From: Rhinopithecus roxellana
Lineage: Eukaryota; Chordata; Mammalia; Primates; Cercopithecidae
Length of the DNA stretch: 64,000 nucleotides
Direction: 5' to 3'
NCBI RefSeq assembly: GCF_007565055.1
Contig: NC_044559.1
Location: forward strand, 102,694,759-102,758,758
Part shown: in pieces, positions 9,456-21,269 of the stretch
Numbering within the stretch: position 1 is the stretch's first letter
Layout of the letters: each line of letters starts with the position of its first letter
Notes under the pieces: generated by a model
Databases searched by the model: none
Seen by the model: only the letters and a program-made list of their open reading frames with translations
Told to the model about the DNA's origin: nothing
Translations under genes and position numbers: made by a program

Positions 9456-11029
9456 GCCTGGACTTCAAGATTGCTCACAATCTAGCCTCAGGCTACCTCA
9501 TCAACAACTAATTGTAGAATGATTGATAAATGAGATAATCTATTTAACATACTTAAGCATAATATCTAGCACATGGTGGAAAATCATTAGACTTTATCAA
9601 TATTATGTGTATTTGCAAAAGCCATTGGTTTTGTCTGCTCAGCCTCCATTCACTATTCTTCTTTTTGTTGTCATAGTATGCCTACCTTAAGAAACAATCT
9701 CCCTTTTCCAATCACGTTCATGTATTATAAGGAAATTGGCCATAGTGCCTCATCTCCCTGGCCACAGAGCTTGAATTAGAAATGGATATGTGACTTAAAC
9801 TGGGCAAAGAAGAAATCCTTTACTGCCATTTTTCAAACTGGAGCTAGAAGCAAAGCTCCTCAGCTTCCCATTTTTTCTCTGGACATATTGTTCAGATATA
9901 AGCCCAGAGCATCTGTGGCCATGTTTTTATCTCATGGGGACAGGTGACCAAGAGAGAAAAGCCAAAGAATAGGAAAACACCTAAAGATGGGTATATAATT
10001 TTTACATAAATATAGATGAAAATGTGAAGAAAGGGGAAAATATTAAAATCCTTGGCTCTAGTAGTTTTTAAGTCCATCTATTTCTGTAAGTTTCATCGTA
10101 TTGGACATGTGAGCCTATAACTATTTGCTTTTGTGTTTAACTAATTTAAGGTGGCTTTTAATATCTTGGTGGCTACTTGGAATATAAGGAAAGCACAGCC
10201 CCACCCTTAAGGAATTCCATTTCTTGGGTGAAATAGAAACATGAATATCACAAGTAGTCATAGTTTCACTAGCAAAAGTGTGTCCTGGACAGTGGCATGC
10301 ATCATGAAAGCCACTCTCCTAACATGTTCCCCTTGTCTGACCTCCTAGTTTCTAGTTTGTGATGGTCCAACAGTTGTCTGGGGTCTGAGCAGATGATTAC
10401 AAGGAATATCAGCGAGAGTTTCTTTTGCTCTGTTCCCGTGCTGGTTAGAATTCCCTGTGGCTTATGACATTTCGTAAGTGATGATGGATTTGCAGATAGT
10501 GCAGGGCTTTCTTCCTGAGAGTGAGAATGTCAGAGTCTCCCTCAAAAGGGACTCCATAAAGAGGATTCTTTACTTAAAGTTCATAGACTTTGTGTGGGGA
10601 TGTCCATGAATGGGCTTAAGGATAGGTAATGTTACACTTCATTTCTAGGGCACATGATTTTTTGGGGAGTGGTTGAAGAGAGAGAATCTACAGCCTCTGT
10701 CAGGTTCTCAAAAGGTCCTTGAGCCAAAAAAGTGCTCCACAGGGAGGTCTTATAGAAGAATTTCCAAAATAAAAAGTGACCACAAAGAGGAATGCAAAAA
10801 GAATCTTCATGTGTCTTGGATCTCTGGAACAATTGGGGAATTTTTTCTGGTGAGTCTGGAAAGTAGTGACAACCCAGGTGGCTGAGAGTCACAAAGACAT
10901 GTATAGTGTCTCTTCAAAATGAACCTCCCATGACATTCAACCAAGGACCTCTCCCAATTTCAGGAGGTGGAGGAAGATCCTTACATTTCCGGTTAGGTGA
11001 TAATGGGGTAAAATACCAATGACTGATAG
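9456..11029. other. Mostly unique sequence with faint ancient remnants
   Basis: A weak MIR-like 3' end may lie at 9520-9605 (tctagcacatggtgg). At 9640-10000 the text 'catctccctggccacagagc..gtgacttaaactgggcaaagaag' resembles an old LTR or LINE UTR that I cannot name. From 10000 on I see nothing identifiable. Confidence 0.3.
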
Positions 11030-11395
11030 TCTTTCTGCTTGGAATGACCTCCTGATATTCACATGACTTTCTCACTTCCTTTAGGGCTCTATGAAGTTGT
11101 TCCCCTTTATTACTGAGAGACTTTGTGTCACTATACTATTTAAAATGGCACAATCAACATCTCCACCCTAAAATTTGTTATTTCCTTATCTAGCTTTATT
11201 ATCTTCTAGTATATATGATGCATTGAGATGCCACTTATTCATTTATGTAGCTTAGTCACATACTTATTTACATTTAGCAGAATGTAAGGTCCATGAGAAA
11301 AGGAACTATGACTTGTTTATATGCTGTGTCTCCAGCATTGAGAACAGTTTCAGGCACAAAATGTCTGTTGAATGAATGAATAAATAAAAGAATGT
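11030..11395 (+). repeat. L2 LINE 3' region
   Basis: The order 'ctgcttggaatgacctcctg', 'cttcctttagggctctatga', 'agaatgtaaggtccatgaga' and a terminal 'tgaatgaatgaataaa' follows the L2 3' end. L2 is an extinct non-LTR retrotransposon. Confidence 0.85.
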
Positions 11396-11451
11396 CTTCT
11401 CTGTGTTCTTCTACCTAAGTATTAACTCTTCTCTTTCCTTCTTGTAAAGAC

Positions 11452-11520
11452 AGAGTAGTATGAAAATTAAAAGCACAGACTCTAGTGCCAGATAGCTTGG
11501 ATTAAATCCCAGCTTTGCCC
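11452..11520 (+). repeat. MIR fragment (5' end)
   Basis: aaaagcacagactctagtgc..agcttggattaaatcccagctttgcc is the tRNA-derived MIR head, cut off at 11520. Confidence 0.75.
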
Positions 11521-11659
11521 CGAAAATATCTTTATTGATAACAGTTACAATGATAAATGAGATGAAGAAGATTTACTTGTCTTGAGAGAGGTATGAAAAC
11601 AACTGAATCTCTTCTACCTAATTCTACAGAAACAGAGGGTCTATGATGGGTCACAAATA

Positions 11660-11895
11660 GACCTTGGGTTCTACTCTTAGCTCTGCCACATGCCAGCTGG
11701 CAAAACTTGGCCAGATTACTTGACTTCTCAGGCCTTAATTTTTCATCTTTCAAACGGTGCTTCCCTCATATTGTCTGTGAGAGAATGTGTTAAAACACTT
11801 AGCACAATGCTAAAGCATGAATTAGTGCTTGGTGAATGTTTGAAGGTATTGGGATACATAGTAAGTGCTCAGCAAAAGTTAAATGTTATCATGCA
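11660..11895 (+). repeat. MIR element(s), two 3' ends in series
   Basis: 'gggttctactcttagctctgccac', 'acttggccagattacttgac' and 'cacttagcacaatgctaaag' follow MIR order. A second end-like motif (catagtaagtgctcagcaaa) at 11859-11879 suggests an internal duplication or a second MIR fragment. Confidence 0.75.
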
Positions 11896-12699
11896 GTCTC
11901 TTCTGACCACTCTCGTATTTTTCCACGCTCTCCTTATGATTTATATCTGATCCCACTTTAATTGTATTGATCTCTGTGCATGTGGTGTGTAATATTTTCT
12001 TAACTTGATTAAATTCCTTAAAAGCTCATACTTTTGACCTTCAGACGGCACAGCCTAACATTGAGCACATAATCCTCTTAGCTCATGGTGAATGTTTGGA
12101 ATAGGGCATCCCGTCCTCCCTGGTCTGTTATTTTCTCTGTTCTTTTCATTTTAAGGAAAAGAATCTCTCTTAAAACACAATCCTCCTCTTCCCTTATCTC
12201 TTAGAGACAGGCTCTGTGCATATATGGGGCTCCAGGTATGCCAAATGTCTGCCTCTTGCTTGCTGATACCTTACATGAGGAATAACCTAATCCACCTATT
12301 GATTTCCTCTTGACTCAGGACCCATCTAAATGGCTCTGGGGTAAATAGCTTATTTCTTTTTGGGTGGAGGAATGTCACTACAACCTTGTGTGAAGCCTGA
12401 CCTCTTTCTTCCTTGATTTTTCCATCTATAAAATCAAGAGTATAAAAGATCCTAGGTAAATTTATAGGAAGCCTGGGAAAATTTCTACCAATCATTCCGT
12501 TGGTGGCATCATGTGAAAGAGAGACTAGTTCTCAGTATCAGAAACTTGGAGCATTGCTGCCAGTCTACTTTGGTGGTTGCTTTCACTTCTGGTTTAGTTT
12601 ACTTGAAATATATCAATAATTGGAGATTTCCAGGTGGAAATCCCATAGAATTTCAGGCCATAAACTATTTTTTGGGAGGTCAGGTGCTTGAGAAAATTC
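11896..12699. other. Unique or heavily decayed sequence
   Basis: A faint L2-like end may be present near 12000-12100 ('aaaagctcatac..gagcacataat'). Otherwise nothing identifiable. Confidence 0.3.
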
Positions 12700-12985
12700 T
12701 GTTTCTTAATATCTCTGCTCAAATGTCACATCTTTAGGCAGCCCTCCCTGACCTTACAGTTAAGGTCACTTTCTCCATTACACACGCTCACAGAACCCTG
12801 TAGCTTTCCTTCAAAGTCCTTATCAGAGTTTGGAAATAGTTATTGATCTGCGTGGTTATCTGGTTAATGTCTGTTTTCCACACTACACTGCAAGATCCCC
12901 AAGGCCAGGAATGACTTCGCTCAACAGTGTCTGGTACACAGTAGTAACTCATGAAAGTTTTATTCAGCAGCGAATCAATGAAGAG
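12700..12985 (+). repeat. L2 LINE 3' region
   Basis: 'ctgctcaaatgtcacatcttt', 'gcagccctccctgacctt', 'caaggccaggaatgact' and 'cagtgtctggtacacagtag' are sequential L2 3' landmarks. Confidence 0.88.
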
Positions 12986-13859
12986 AAATGCTCTATTGGT
13001 GAGGAAATAGAAAAGAACCTGATTCTTTTCAAACCAGGAAAGGCCTGGTGGTTTTACTATGTGCTTCCTTGGAAGGCCTGTCTTCTCATTTTTAATCAGG
13101 AAGACAGGCCGGCAAATAACTATCGAACACAGCTGGTCTGAAACTCAGGGAAACAACGTCTTGCTGACACATATCTGTAGGCTCTTGGTAATGCTTAAGT
13201 CCATGCATTAAACCTCATAAATAGTGTCTGATGAGAAAAGTAGTGATTTGGATCAAAATGGGAGAGGAGTCAGAGGGCAGTTCCAGAACGTGATGGAAAT
13301 CATGTAGCTCTTCCTTTAGGACTGCTAAGTCTAGATGGGCTGCAACGTTGGTCATTACCAAAAAAAAAAAAAAAAAAAAAAAAAATTCACTGTTGGACAA
13401 TCGTAAATCGTAAACATCCATAGTGTCAGAGAAACAGGCATCTGTTTTTCTCATTGAGTCCCTTTTAGTCTTTGCAAATTCTAGGAGTCTCATCTCACAC
13501 ATATCCTACTCCTTTTCTTTTCTTACACACTTCCAATTAGTCAGCTTCTTCCAGGGGCCCAGCGCTTTCCTGGATAGCTCCAAGCCCCCTTGAGGGGCTC
13601 TGAGTGTTTCCTCACTTGATTTTCAAGGACCCCTAGAGGCCTCAAATGAGTGCGGCTGTGGCAACTTCAATTTCCTTAGAGTGGAGAAGCTTTAAGACCC
13701 AAAAGCCTCCCTTTTGCTGATTTAGACTCTGTTTATAACGTAATTTTGGTGAAATATTCTGCAAGCAAATCTTTCTCTTTGTTCTTCCTACCAGCTGGAG
13801 GATATGTACATAGAGTACCATTTCCCAAGTCATGTGTTACGGAACATCAGTTTCAGGAG
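12986..13859. other. Unique sequence with a 26-base A run
   Basis: The A run at 13360-13385 has no recognisable retroposon body to its left and no obvious target duplication. The phenylalanine-rich antisense frame at 13215-13502 is a product of this run. Confidence 0.45.
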
Positions 13860-14090
13860 TATTTACTTACTTACTCACCAATATGCATCTAGTTAATATC
13901 TACCATGTGGCAGATCCTGTGCTATCTGGAGATAAAAGGCTAGGAGAAAAACAGATCTGGGCTCCGCCCTCAGGGAACTCACTGTCTAGTGAGGAGACAG
14001 CTATTACTATAGTAATCAATTAAGTATGAAATTTAAATGTGAGATAGCTTTCTTAAGAGAAAAGTCTACAGTGCTATGAAAGCATATAGT
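13860..14090 (-). repeat. L2 LINE, antisense, left part
   Basis: 'atatctaccatgtggcagatcctgtgctatctggagataaa' and 'cctcagggaactcactgtctagtgaggaga' are the reverse-strand L2 3' end. The element resumes after the hAT-type insertion at 14430. Confidence 0.8.
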
Positions 14091-14097
14091 CAATAAT

Positions 14098-14429
14098 AGG
14101 AGTTGGTAAGTTTTTTCTGCAAAGGGCCAGACAGTTAATATTTTTGGCTTTGCAAGCCAAATAGTCTTTGGTCCAACTACAAAACTCTGCTATTGTAATG
14201 TGAAAGCAGTTCACAGACAACATGTAAACAAATGATCATGGTTATGTTCCAATAAAACTTTATAGATACTGAAATTTGAATCTCATGTAATTTTTATGTT
14301 ACAAGATTTTTCTTCATTTGATTTTTTTCAACCACTTAAAGATGTAGAAACCATTCTTAGCTTGTGGGCTATGCAAAACAGGCAGCTGGATGGATGAGGC
14401 GCCTGGGTCATAGTTTGTTAATCTTTGCT
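14098..14429 (+). mobile_element. Nonautonomous hAT-type DNA transposon
   Basis: The family is recognised by 'gtaagttttttctgcaaagggccagacag' at one end, 'gttccaataaaactttat' internally, and a 'catagtttgttaatctttg' end that is an imperfect inverse of the start. Known hAT-Charlie-type relics carry these landmarks; I could not assign the exact MER name. It has no coding capacity and splits the surrounding antisense L2. Confidence 0.75.
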
Positions 14430-14490
14430 CTGGGGGACTAAGGAAGGGCTTTCCTGAGGCAGAGGTGTTTGATATGAGATCTGAATGTGA
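14430..14490 (-). repeat. L2 LINE, antisense, right part
   Basis: 'gaagggctttcctgaggcagaggtgtttgatatgagatctgaatgtgag' continues the L2 interrupted at 14090. It ends where the minisatellite begins. Confidence 0.65.
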
Positions 14491-15011
14491 GTGGGAGAAC
14501 TGAGTAGTGTGGGGACAGTGGTGGTGGGGGGAGAACTGGGTAGGGTGGGGACAGTGGTGGGTGGGAGAACTGGGTAGGGTGGGAACACTGGTGGGTGGGA
14601 GAACTGGGTAGGGTGGGGACAGTGGTGGGTGGCAGAACTGGGTAGGGTGGGGACAGTGGTGGGTGGGAGAACTGGGTAGGGTGGGAACAGTGGTGGGGGG
14701 AGAACTGGGTAGGGTGGGGACAGTGGTGGGTGGGAGAACTGGGTAGGGTGGGCACAGTGGTGGGGGGAGAACTGGGTAGGGTGGGGACAGTGGTGGTGGG
14801 GAGAGAACTGGGTAGGGTGGGCACAGTGGTGGTGGGGGAGAACTGGGTAGGGTGGGGACAGTGGTGGTTGGGTGGAGAACTGGGTAGGGTGGGGACAGTG
14901 GTGGGGGAAGAATTGGGTAGGGTGGGGACAGTGGTAGTGGGGGGAGAACTGGGTAGGGTGGGGACGGTGGTGGGGGCAGAACTGAGTAGGATATGGACAG
15001 TAGTGCTGGTG
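14491..15011 (+). repeat. G-rich minisatellite, about 15 units of 33-37 bp
   Basis: Unit pattern: agaactgggtagggtgggg, then acagtggtgg and a variable G/T-rich end (tgggtggg, gggg or tggggg). The array is strongly strand-biased, with G on the plus strand. Terminal units are the most diverged (tgagtagtgt first, tgagtaggatat last), as usual for tandem arrays. Because the C-rich strand lacks stops, it yields the longest frames in the window (minus strand, 205-271 codons); these are proline-rich artefacts, not genes. Nearly all interior units contain four or five runs of three or more G. Confidence 0.97.
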
Positions 15012-15090
15012 ATACCATGTACCCCACAAATACATACACTTACTGTATACCCCCCAAAATTAAAAATAAATACAACAAAAAAACAAAAAA
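15012..15090 (+). repeat. A-rich retroposon tail, L1-like 3' end
   Basis: 'accatgtaccccacaaatac' and 'ccaaaattaaaaataaatacaac' resemble the end of an older L1, followed by A-rich tail. Only the last ~70 bp remain beside the minisatellite. Confidence 0.45.
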
Positions 15091-16555
15091 AGGGACCACT
15101 CTGGTATGTTAATGTCATGTTACAAATAAAAGGGAATCTCTGGTGATATAAGGAAAACATCAACACTTTAAAGATTCTGAGAAATTCCTGTAGCAAAAGA
15201 AATAGATTTTGCTTAAACCAATGTTTCCTAAACCGATTTGTCCATAAAATCATTGTTAGGCTGAAGACCTACTAACATGGAGGGAACACATTTTTGGAAA
15301 TGCACATTAGGGAATTTTTGGTTGTAAAAGGATTCCAGAATATACTTCACATCTCTGTTCCAGAAATTTAGCCATGAAAATGACTCTAGTTCGTGTAGTA
15401 TTTTCATGTGGGTATTTCTGAGAATTTGTGTCTCTTTATCGAGGGATCTTTCAGGCTAGAATTTGACACCACTGTTTTTGCAGTAGCTTACGTGTGGACT
15501 TGCCCCGGGGCAAGGGGACAAACTGAATGGTTCCCAGAGGACCCTATCTGGCATTTAATGATGCCATTATAGTTGCAAGAGAATTGAATGTATTTACCCA
15601 ATGCTCGGTGGGGAAAATAATAACAGCAGATATTTAGCTGATGATGACATACAGCTCCTCTGGAGAGCTGTGAGAACCTATTGATTCTCACTTCATAAAA
15701 TGCTTATTTGAAAACTGATATCTGTGAGAGTTTTCCAAGTGCTGTTCCACTAATGTGGTTTTTCCTAGAGCACCCAAGTAAAAAGTGGAAAATATTTTGT
15801 CCTACGTCTGTATATCCCCAATTATCTAGAAGTTTTGAGTTGATTAGACTAGATGTTTGGATAGTAGGTTGAATTTTCCACCATTTGTCCAATTATTTTG
15901 GCTCTAAGTGTTCCAGCATAAATACGTACATTAATTATTTGTTGTCGTGTTTTTAATGCAGGGCAATGTCCTTGATCTAATTCTTTTAAAACCTCTCTTT
16001 TACAATGGTCAGAGAAAAATGTGATAGGCACTTTTTGATTAGTACTTTTCAAACTATGTTTACCTCTGGTCTGGGATTACTTTTTTTTTGTGGCAGGCAC
16101 ATATTGAGATGCAGAGCATGTTGGGGTAAGTCTTAGGAGGATGCTTGTCTAGGAAGTCAGTTGACATACCATGAAATGAAAAATTTAAGAGAAACGTTCA
16201 TGGCTAGAGCCAAGTAACTGAGTTTCCTCTGTTTTCTGTCTCAGTCTCTTTCTCTTTTGCCTGTCTCTTTTTGGTTGTCACGCCTCAGCCTTGGATCAAA
16301 ACAAGAGAGAAATAAATACACGATTAGAGTCTTTGCTCCTTTGTACAGTGCTGTTGCTGAGGTAAATAAATGATCTGGGTGCTTCTGTGGTATTTTTCCA
16401 TTACACTTGTAGAGGAAGCAGTGTTTATTATACATCAGAGCGATTTGCTGTAAATGGTGTATTTACCTCATTTCCTTTAGTTGAGCTTAAATTCTCAGTT
16501 AGCCTCCATGTAAATCTTGCTTAAAACCATACAGCATTAAAGCTGAAGGGGTCTT
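15091..16555. other. Unique noncoding sequence
   Basis: No identifiable repeat or gene in about 1.5 kb. Confidence 0.4.
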
Positions 16556-16559
16556 ACCA

Positions 16560-16660
16560 GTGGTCAGGCTGGGATTTCTCATTTCAGAAGAGGAAACTGA
16601 GATACTGAGGTAATGGCAGAGTCCAGGCTGATTCCTATCCTGACTTCTACTCGGTGTTTC
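16560..16660 (-). repeat. MIR fragment, antisense
   Basis: 'atttctcatttcagaagaggaaactgaga..gaggtaatggcagagtccagg' matches the reversed MIR core. Confidence 0.6.
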
Positions 16661-17362
16661 CTTCTGATCTAGCTTCTGTTGGACATCCAGTAGCAGCAAT
16701 TATCTGACATATGATTGATTTCCTCTTTCAATTTAATGTATGCAGTGACCCTATAAAGCTTAATCTTGAGAAATAAGAGGATCTACCTTTCAACAAAATA
16801 AAGCAAGGATGTTTTCCTTCCATATAGAAGGATAAATGTGTTCGTTTTTATGGGACGCAGAAACAGGACATGCTATTTGACTAAGTGGAGAGAAGAGAGT
16901 GCGGGTGGGGATGCGGAGTCTTTTATAACAGCCAGATATATAGATTCGCATAAACAAACTGAGCACAAGTAGTAAAGGAACTGCTCTCGTTCCCCACATA
17001 TACATGGCCGGAGGGAAGGGTAACCAGTAAGGGATTTATGTGGACTGGTTACGGAGCTTCTTTATGGGCTTCTTTATGGGGCATCTGTGTAAGGCAAAGC
17101 AGCAGCAGGTGGGGTTAGGACAGTTGGAAAGAAACGGCTGAGTCTGAACTCTGTATTTTTTAAAATTTTAATCTGAGAAGAGGGTAAAGCACTTATTTTC
17201 TATGAGCTTTTGCTCATGGAATCAGCTTTAGTCTGACTATGCACTTGGAAGCATAGTCTTCATATGGCTCTGTGGCAGAAATTTTAGGTGTGGGATGGGT
17301 AAAACAACCCCTGTCTCCAGATTGTTTAAATAGACTGGTGATTATAGAACATGGACCTATGT
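16661..17362. other. Unique noncoding sequence
   Basis: Nothing recognised apart from a small tandem 'agcttctttatgggcttctttatgggg' near 17056. Confidence 0.4.
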
Positions 17363-17498
17363 GTAGGGCTGCCAGATGAAATACAGGTAAATTCAAATTT
17401 CAGATAAACAGTAAATAATTTTGGTATAAGCATGTTTCAAATATTGCATAGGGCATGCTAGGGGTTCTGTATTTTTATTTACTCATGGATGGGTAACT
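17363..17498. mobile_element. Palindromic DNA-transposon relic (MER53-like)
   Basis: 'agggctgccagatgaaatacagg' at the left and 'ctgtatttttatttactca' at the right are inverted ends. Between them are the family's 'caaatttcagataaacag' and 'gtataagcatgtttcaaatattgcatag' segments. The palindromic structure without coding sequence fits a MITE. The MER53 name is tentative. Confidence 0.6.
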
Positions 17499-17529
17499 GG
17501 AAGCTTATTATAAGACCCAAAGATTTATC

Positions 17530-17645
17530 AGAACTAGAAAGGATCTTTGAGATCATTCCATTCCCTCTATCTCAGATAAGAGAACTTGGGTTTAAAGAAG
17601 ATAAGTGAGTTGCCCTGGTTTACACAGCTGGCAATGGCAGAGCTT
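17530..17645 (+). repeat. Ancient SINE-like fragment
   Basis: 'aactagaaaggatctttgagatcattcc..ctcagataagagaacttggg..gttgccctggtttacacagctggcaatggcagagc' is a common mammalian relic resembling MIR over its right half. Its exact family is uncertain. Confidence 0.45.
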
Positions 17646-17739
17646 GGCCTTCAGCCCATTTTTTTCTAATTCTTGGTATAATGGAGTACTCTGATTTCAT
17701 TGGTAGATGAGCACCATGGACTGGCGTGTTTGAGAAAGC

Positions 17740-18070
17740 TCCAGGAGGGAAGTGGGACTTCAGCAGAATTTTGAATGGAAGTGGAATGGTTGGGGAAGGC
17801 ATTCCAGTGGAACACAAGCATGAGCAAAGGGGCAAAGGTGAGACTAAATTTTTTGTTCAAGGAAGGAAGGAATGAAAAAGATGTTACTGTGGAGCGTGGA
17901 TCAGTCATTGGACCAATGGATTCATGCCAAGAGAAATGAAAGAAGGGAATATTGAAGAGATAGTTTAGATAGGAGTTAGATTTTGTAGCACATTTACTGC
18001 AAGTTTTAAAGATTTGGACTTCATTTAGAATGGCAAAGAAAGGAGATGTGAAAGGTTTTTGCATGGACAA
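17740..18070 (-). repeat. L2 LINE, antisense
   Basis: 'aggcattccagtggaacacaagcatgagcaaaggggcaaagg', 'gatttggacttcattta' and 'gaaaggtttttgcatgg' follow the reversed L2 upstream-of-3'-UTR order. Confidence 0.6.
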
Positions 18071-21000
18071 GTCAGTTCTATGTCAGTGACCAAAACAATT
18101 TTGAAAGACAGAGAGAGGTAGATGTTTCAAGAATTTGAATAAGTTTTTTGAAAGTCCCTAGGTACTTTTTTTGAAAGTCTCAGATAGCTAAGATGATCAC
18201 TGGCACATTCTTCACTTCTTCTAGGGAGGAAGAATAGTGATATCTCAATTTCCTTTAGAAAATGAACTAATGGTGGGATGAGTGGGAATTTCCCTGCTCT
18301 GATTATAATCACAATTCTGGTGCAGGTGGCTGCAAGTGAAGACTTCTGCCCGTGTGGTATGTGTGTGTGTCTGTGTGTGCACTGAGTAAAGTAATCACCC
18401 GAAGCATGATCCAAGGAACATATATAAATCCTTTACTTGAAAGAATTATTTGACTTCAGTGCCAAAGGAGTAACTTGATGATTAGTCTGATGAATAAGTG
18501 TGATCACACCTGAAATTCTTGGAGTAAGGATATTGATGAGGAGAAATTAGAGTTAATGTATAGGGTTTGAGAGGTCCACTGGTAGGACCCATACAAAAAA
18601 GCCAATAACTCTTGGGCAAGACAGGTCAACTTAGTGGCTAAGAAATAGGCCCTCTGCACTTGTAGCTGGGAGTTCATTAAACTTGTGAGAGTAGGAGGAT
18701 CCCTAGAAAAAAGGCAAACTAATATCCTTTCTGACCCAGTCCCTAAAGGATCCGAGGCTAGTCAACCTTTAGGGCTAGCATGAGGAGTAGACTGACCTAA
18801 GGATCAGGGAAAAGCCTCCTTTTAATGTACCCTCAAATGTCTCCCTAAAGACTGGCTGAAGGGATAAAAATTATTTGGATGAGATAAGTATTGATTATTT
18901 TATCAAAGTTAAAAGACTTGATAATGACAGGTGTGTCTAGGAGATATGACTAAGAAATATGAGTTGTCACGGAAGTTTAAGCAGAGATGGCAGATCCTTG
19001 CTTGTCCGGGAAGAGAACATTCGACTAGATATCTGGCAATGGAGCAGAGGGTGCTGGTGAAGATCAGTGGGTCTTGGGTGTGAAGTCTGGAACTGCCAAG
19101 TCTGATAACATCACAGTTTTTCTGTTGTGGACTCTGTTTCCATCATCATCATGTGGTAATCAAGCATTACATGTTCTCTACTTCAAATTCTGTTCAACTC
19201 TACAGAAACCATGCTCAGAAGCTAAATTTTGCATGGCCAAATAAACTGCATTCTCTGTCGAAGAGTCCTGTATGTATGGGGTGGTGAAGACAGAGGCCCT
19301 GTTGGGAACTAGGGATGTGAAGGGGTTCACACATGAACAAATTGCAGCTCATGCTCTACTCTAGAAAATAGGTGCCTTTTCTTAATGTTACTGCTGATAC
19401 TAAAGGATAAACATAAGATATCCCATTGCTGAGAAATGTCCCAAACTGAACTGAGATTTGGCATCTGCATGTAATTACTTAGGGCACATAATTCTTTTAT
19501 GGGTGCTCACTTAGTAAAGCATTTACATTTACATTCACAGCTCATTAGGTTGCTTGTGAATTTGATTTGAACATTTTAAGTGGGATTGTTTTTAATCTGT
19601 GGAGGCACCATAAACCCACAGTCACGCTCAACTGCTGCAGACTGTTAGAAGGAAAAACATAACTAGTTTGTTTTGCTTCCTGGGAGGAGTTTTATAAGGT
19701 GAGGGTGGAACCGACCATGGATAATATAAGGGGAATGTTTTTCCTTTTTTCTTTGTGAGCCCAAGGCTTATGGGGCTATTGCGATCTAAAGTACAGTTAC
19801 TTGAAACTCTAATAGAGAAAGAACAAAATTAAATGTGACTTTTGAATTGTTATAAAAAATCATAAAATAACAGATCTTTCAACCAGATGTTTAATTTTAA
19901 AATAGTAAACACTGCAGACTTTCTAGAGACTGTCAATGGTTTGAAAAACCCATTCAGTCTCTTCCCTTGGGCTCTCGCACCGCTTGGTAATGAGCACTGT
20001 TGGTCTTTAGCAAGGCAGTCGCTACCAGCAGTACGTTCAGAAGTGTACCATCTAATGACTTTTTTTTTTTTTTGGTAGGAAAACAGAATACATTTGCAGT
20101 TTATTCATGGTGTCAGGTGTTCCTTAGCTGTGCACTTTGGGGATTAAGTGCCTGCAGTTTTCCTTTTTCATGGGAAAACTATAAAATGAAAGATTTCCTG
20201 TTGCTTCATGCTTGATGAAGGCAGCTCTTCCCTGAGTGTCTGTCTGCAGGCATGTTTGGTTTCAAATTCAAGTGTAATCTTAAGGAGACTTGCCCTGCCT
20301 TGATATTTAGTGTGGGTCTTGGTACTATGGCCTGTACATGGAGCAGATGTAAATTGTGCTCTGTTTTTCAACATATGGTAGAAAAGACCAGTTAATCCCA
20401 TGCAACTTTGGAAATTATTTGTTAGATTTGATCAGTGCCTGTGTGGATAATCAGATGGGGATAGTGGGGAAGTATGGAGACAAATGCTCTCCAGAGCTTC
20501 TTAACTCAAAACAGTACTTTTCCAACAATTTTAACTAAGGTAGCATACTGATATCACGGTCGTTAAGAAAATGAGAAAAAGGTATAGGAAAAAGCAGTGT
20601 TAACACAAAGGTCCATCTACTTTATCCTGGACTGAAACATCAGAGGTCAGACCATGCAACTTGGAGAGAAGTAGGAAAACATGAAGTGCCTTTTGCTGTC
20701 CTCTTTCCCCACCAGCCCTAGTGCAGGCCTCAGCCTCCATCCAGGCCTGCCCTTTGGAGAATCCTCAGCTGTGTTGCTCTCATGCTCTCCCTCTCATTTT
20801 GCCCACCGTTCCTTTGCCTCCTATGTCTCCATGTAATCTTCTGATAATTCTACTTTTCAGCCTTTCCACCTTGGGAACTCTCTCAGCCAGCCCTTGTGAT
20901 TTCCTCCCTGTAGGAGTAGCTACTGTCCAGCCATCCTGTGGAAGACTAGAGGTGTCCATCGGCTTTGGAACTTCCAAGAATGCTACCAAGAGATCACAGC

Positions 21001-21269
21001 TAAGATGTGTCCCTATTTATTGCAGGTCATTTTTCTTCCCCCTAGAAATGCAGCTACTTCAATAAGGGATTTTTAATGTTAGAGACCTCCAAGTTTCTGG
21101 AAACATTATAGTTACAATTCCTGTTTCAGTTAGACTCTAAATTGTAGAAATTAACCATCTACTAAGGGGCATGTGGAAGGAACGTGTGAGTTTAGCTGCA
21201 GCTAATGGTGGACTTCACACCATACACTGTGCTACTCTAGGGGGTGCATTCCCAAGACTCACTGTTTAG
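18071..21269. other. Long unique stretch
   Basis: About 3.2 kb with no identified repeat except a T run (20060-20073) and a short TG run near 18360. The 19440-19640 part is AT-rich and repeat-free with homeodomain-type TAAT cores. The 114-codon frame at 20721-21065 has no recognisable domain and no splice or codon-bias support. Confidence 0.4.

Noticed and set aside
14730..15146. 138-codon plus-strand glycine/valine-rich frame
   Set aside because: Same minisatellite read on the G-rich strand.
14314..15253. Three long overlapping minus-strand frames (205, 241 and 271 codons), proline/threonine/serine rich
   Set aside because: They are translations of the minisatellite in all three frames; the C-rich strand has few stops. 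No conserved domain, start context or flanking coding sequence.
20721..21065. 114-codon frame in non-repeat sequence
   Set aside because: Composition is unremarkable, no recognised family, and random frames of this length are expected in 64 kb on six frames.
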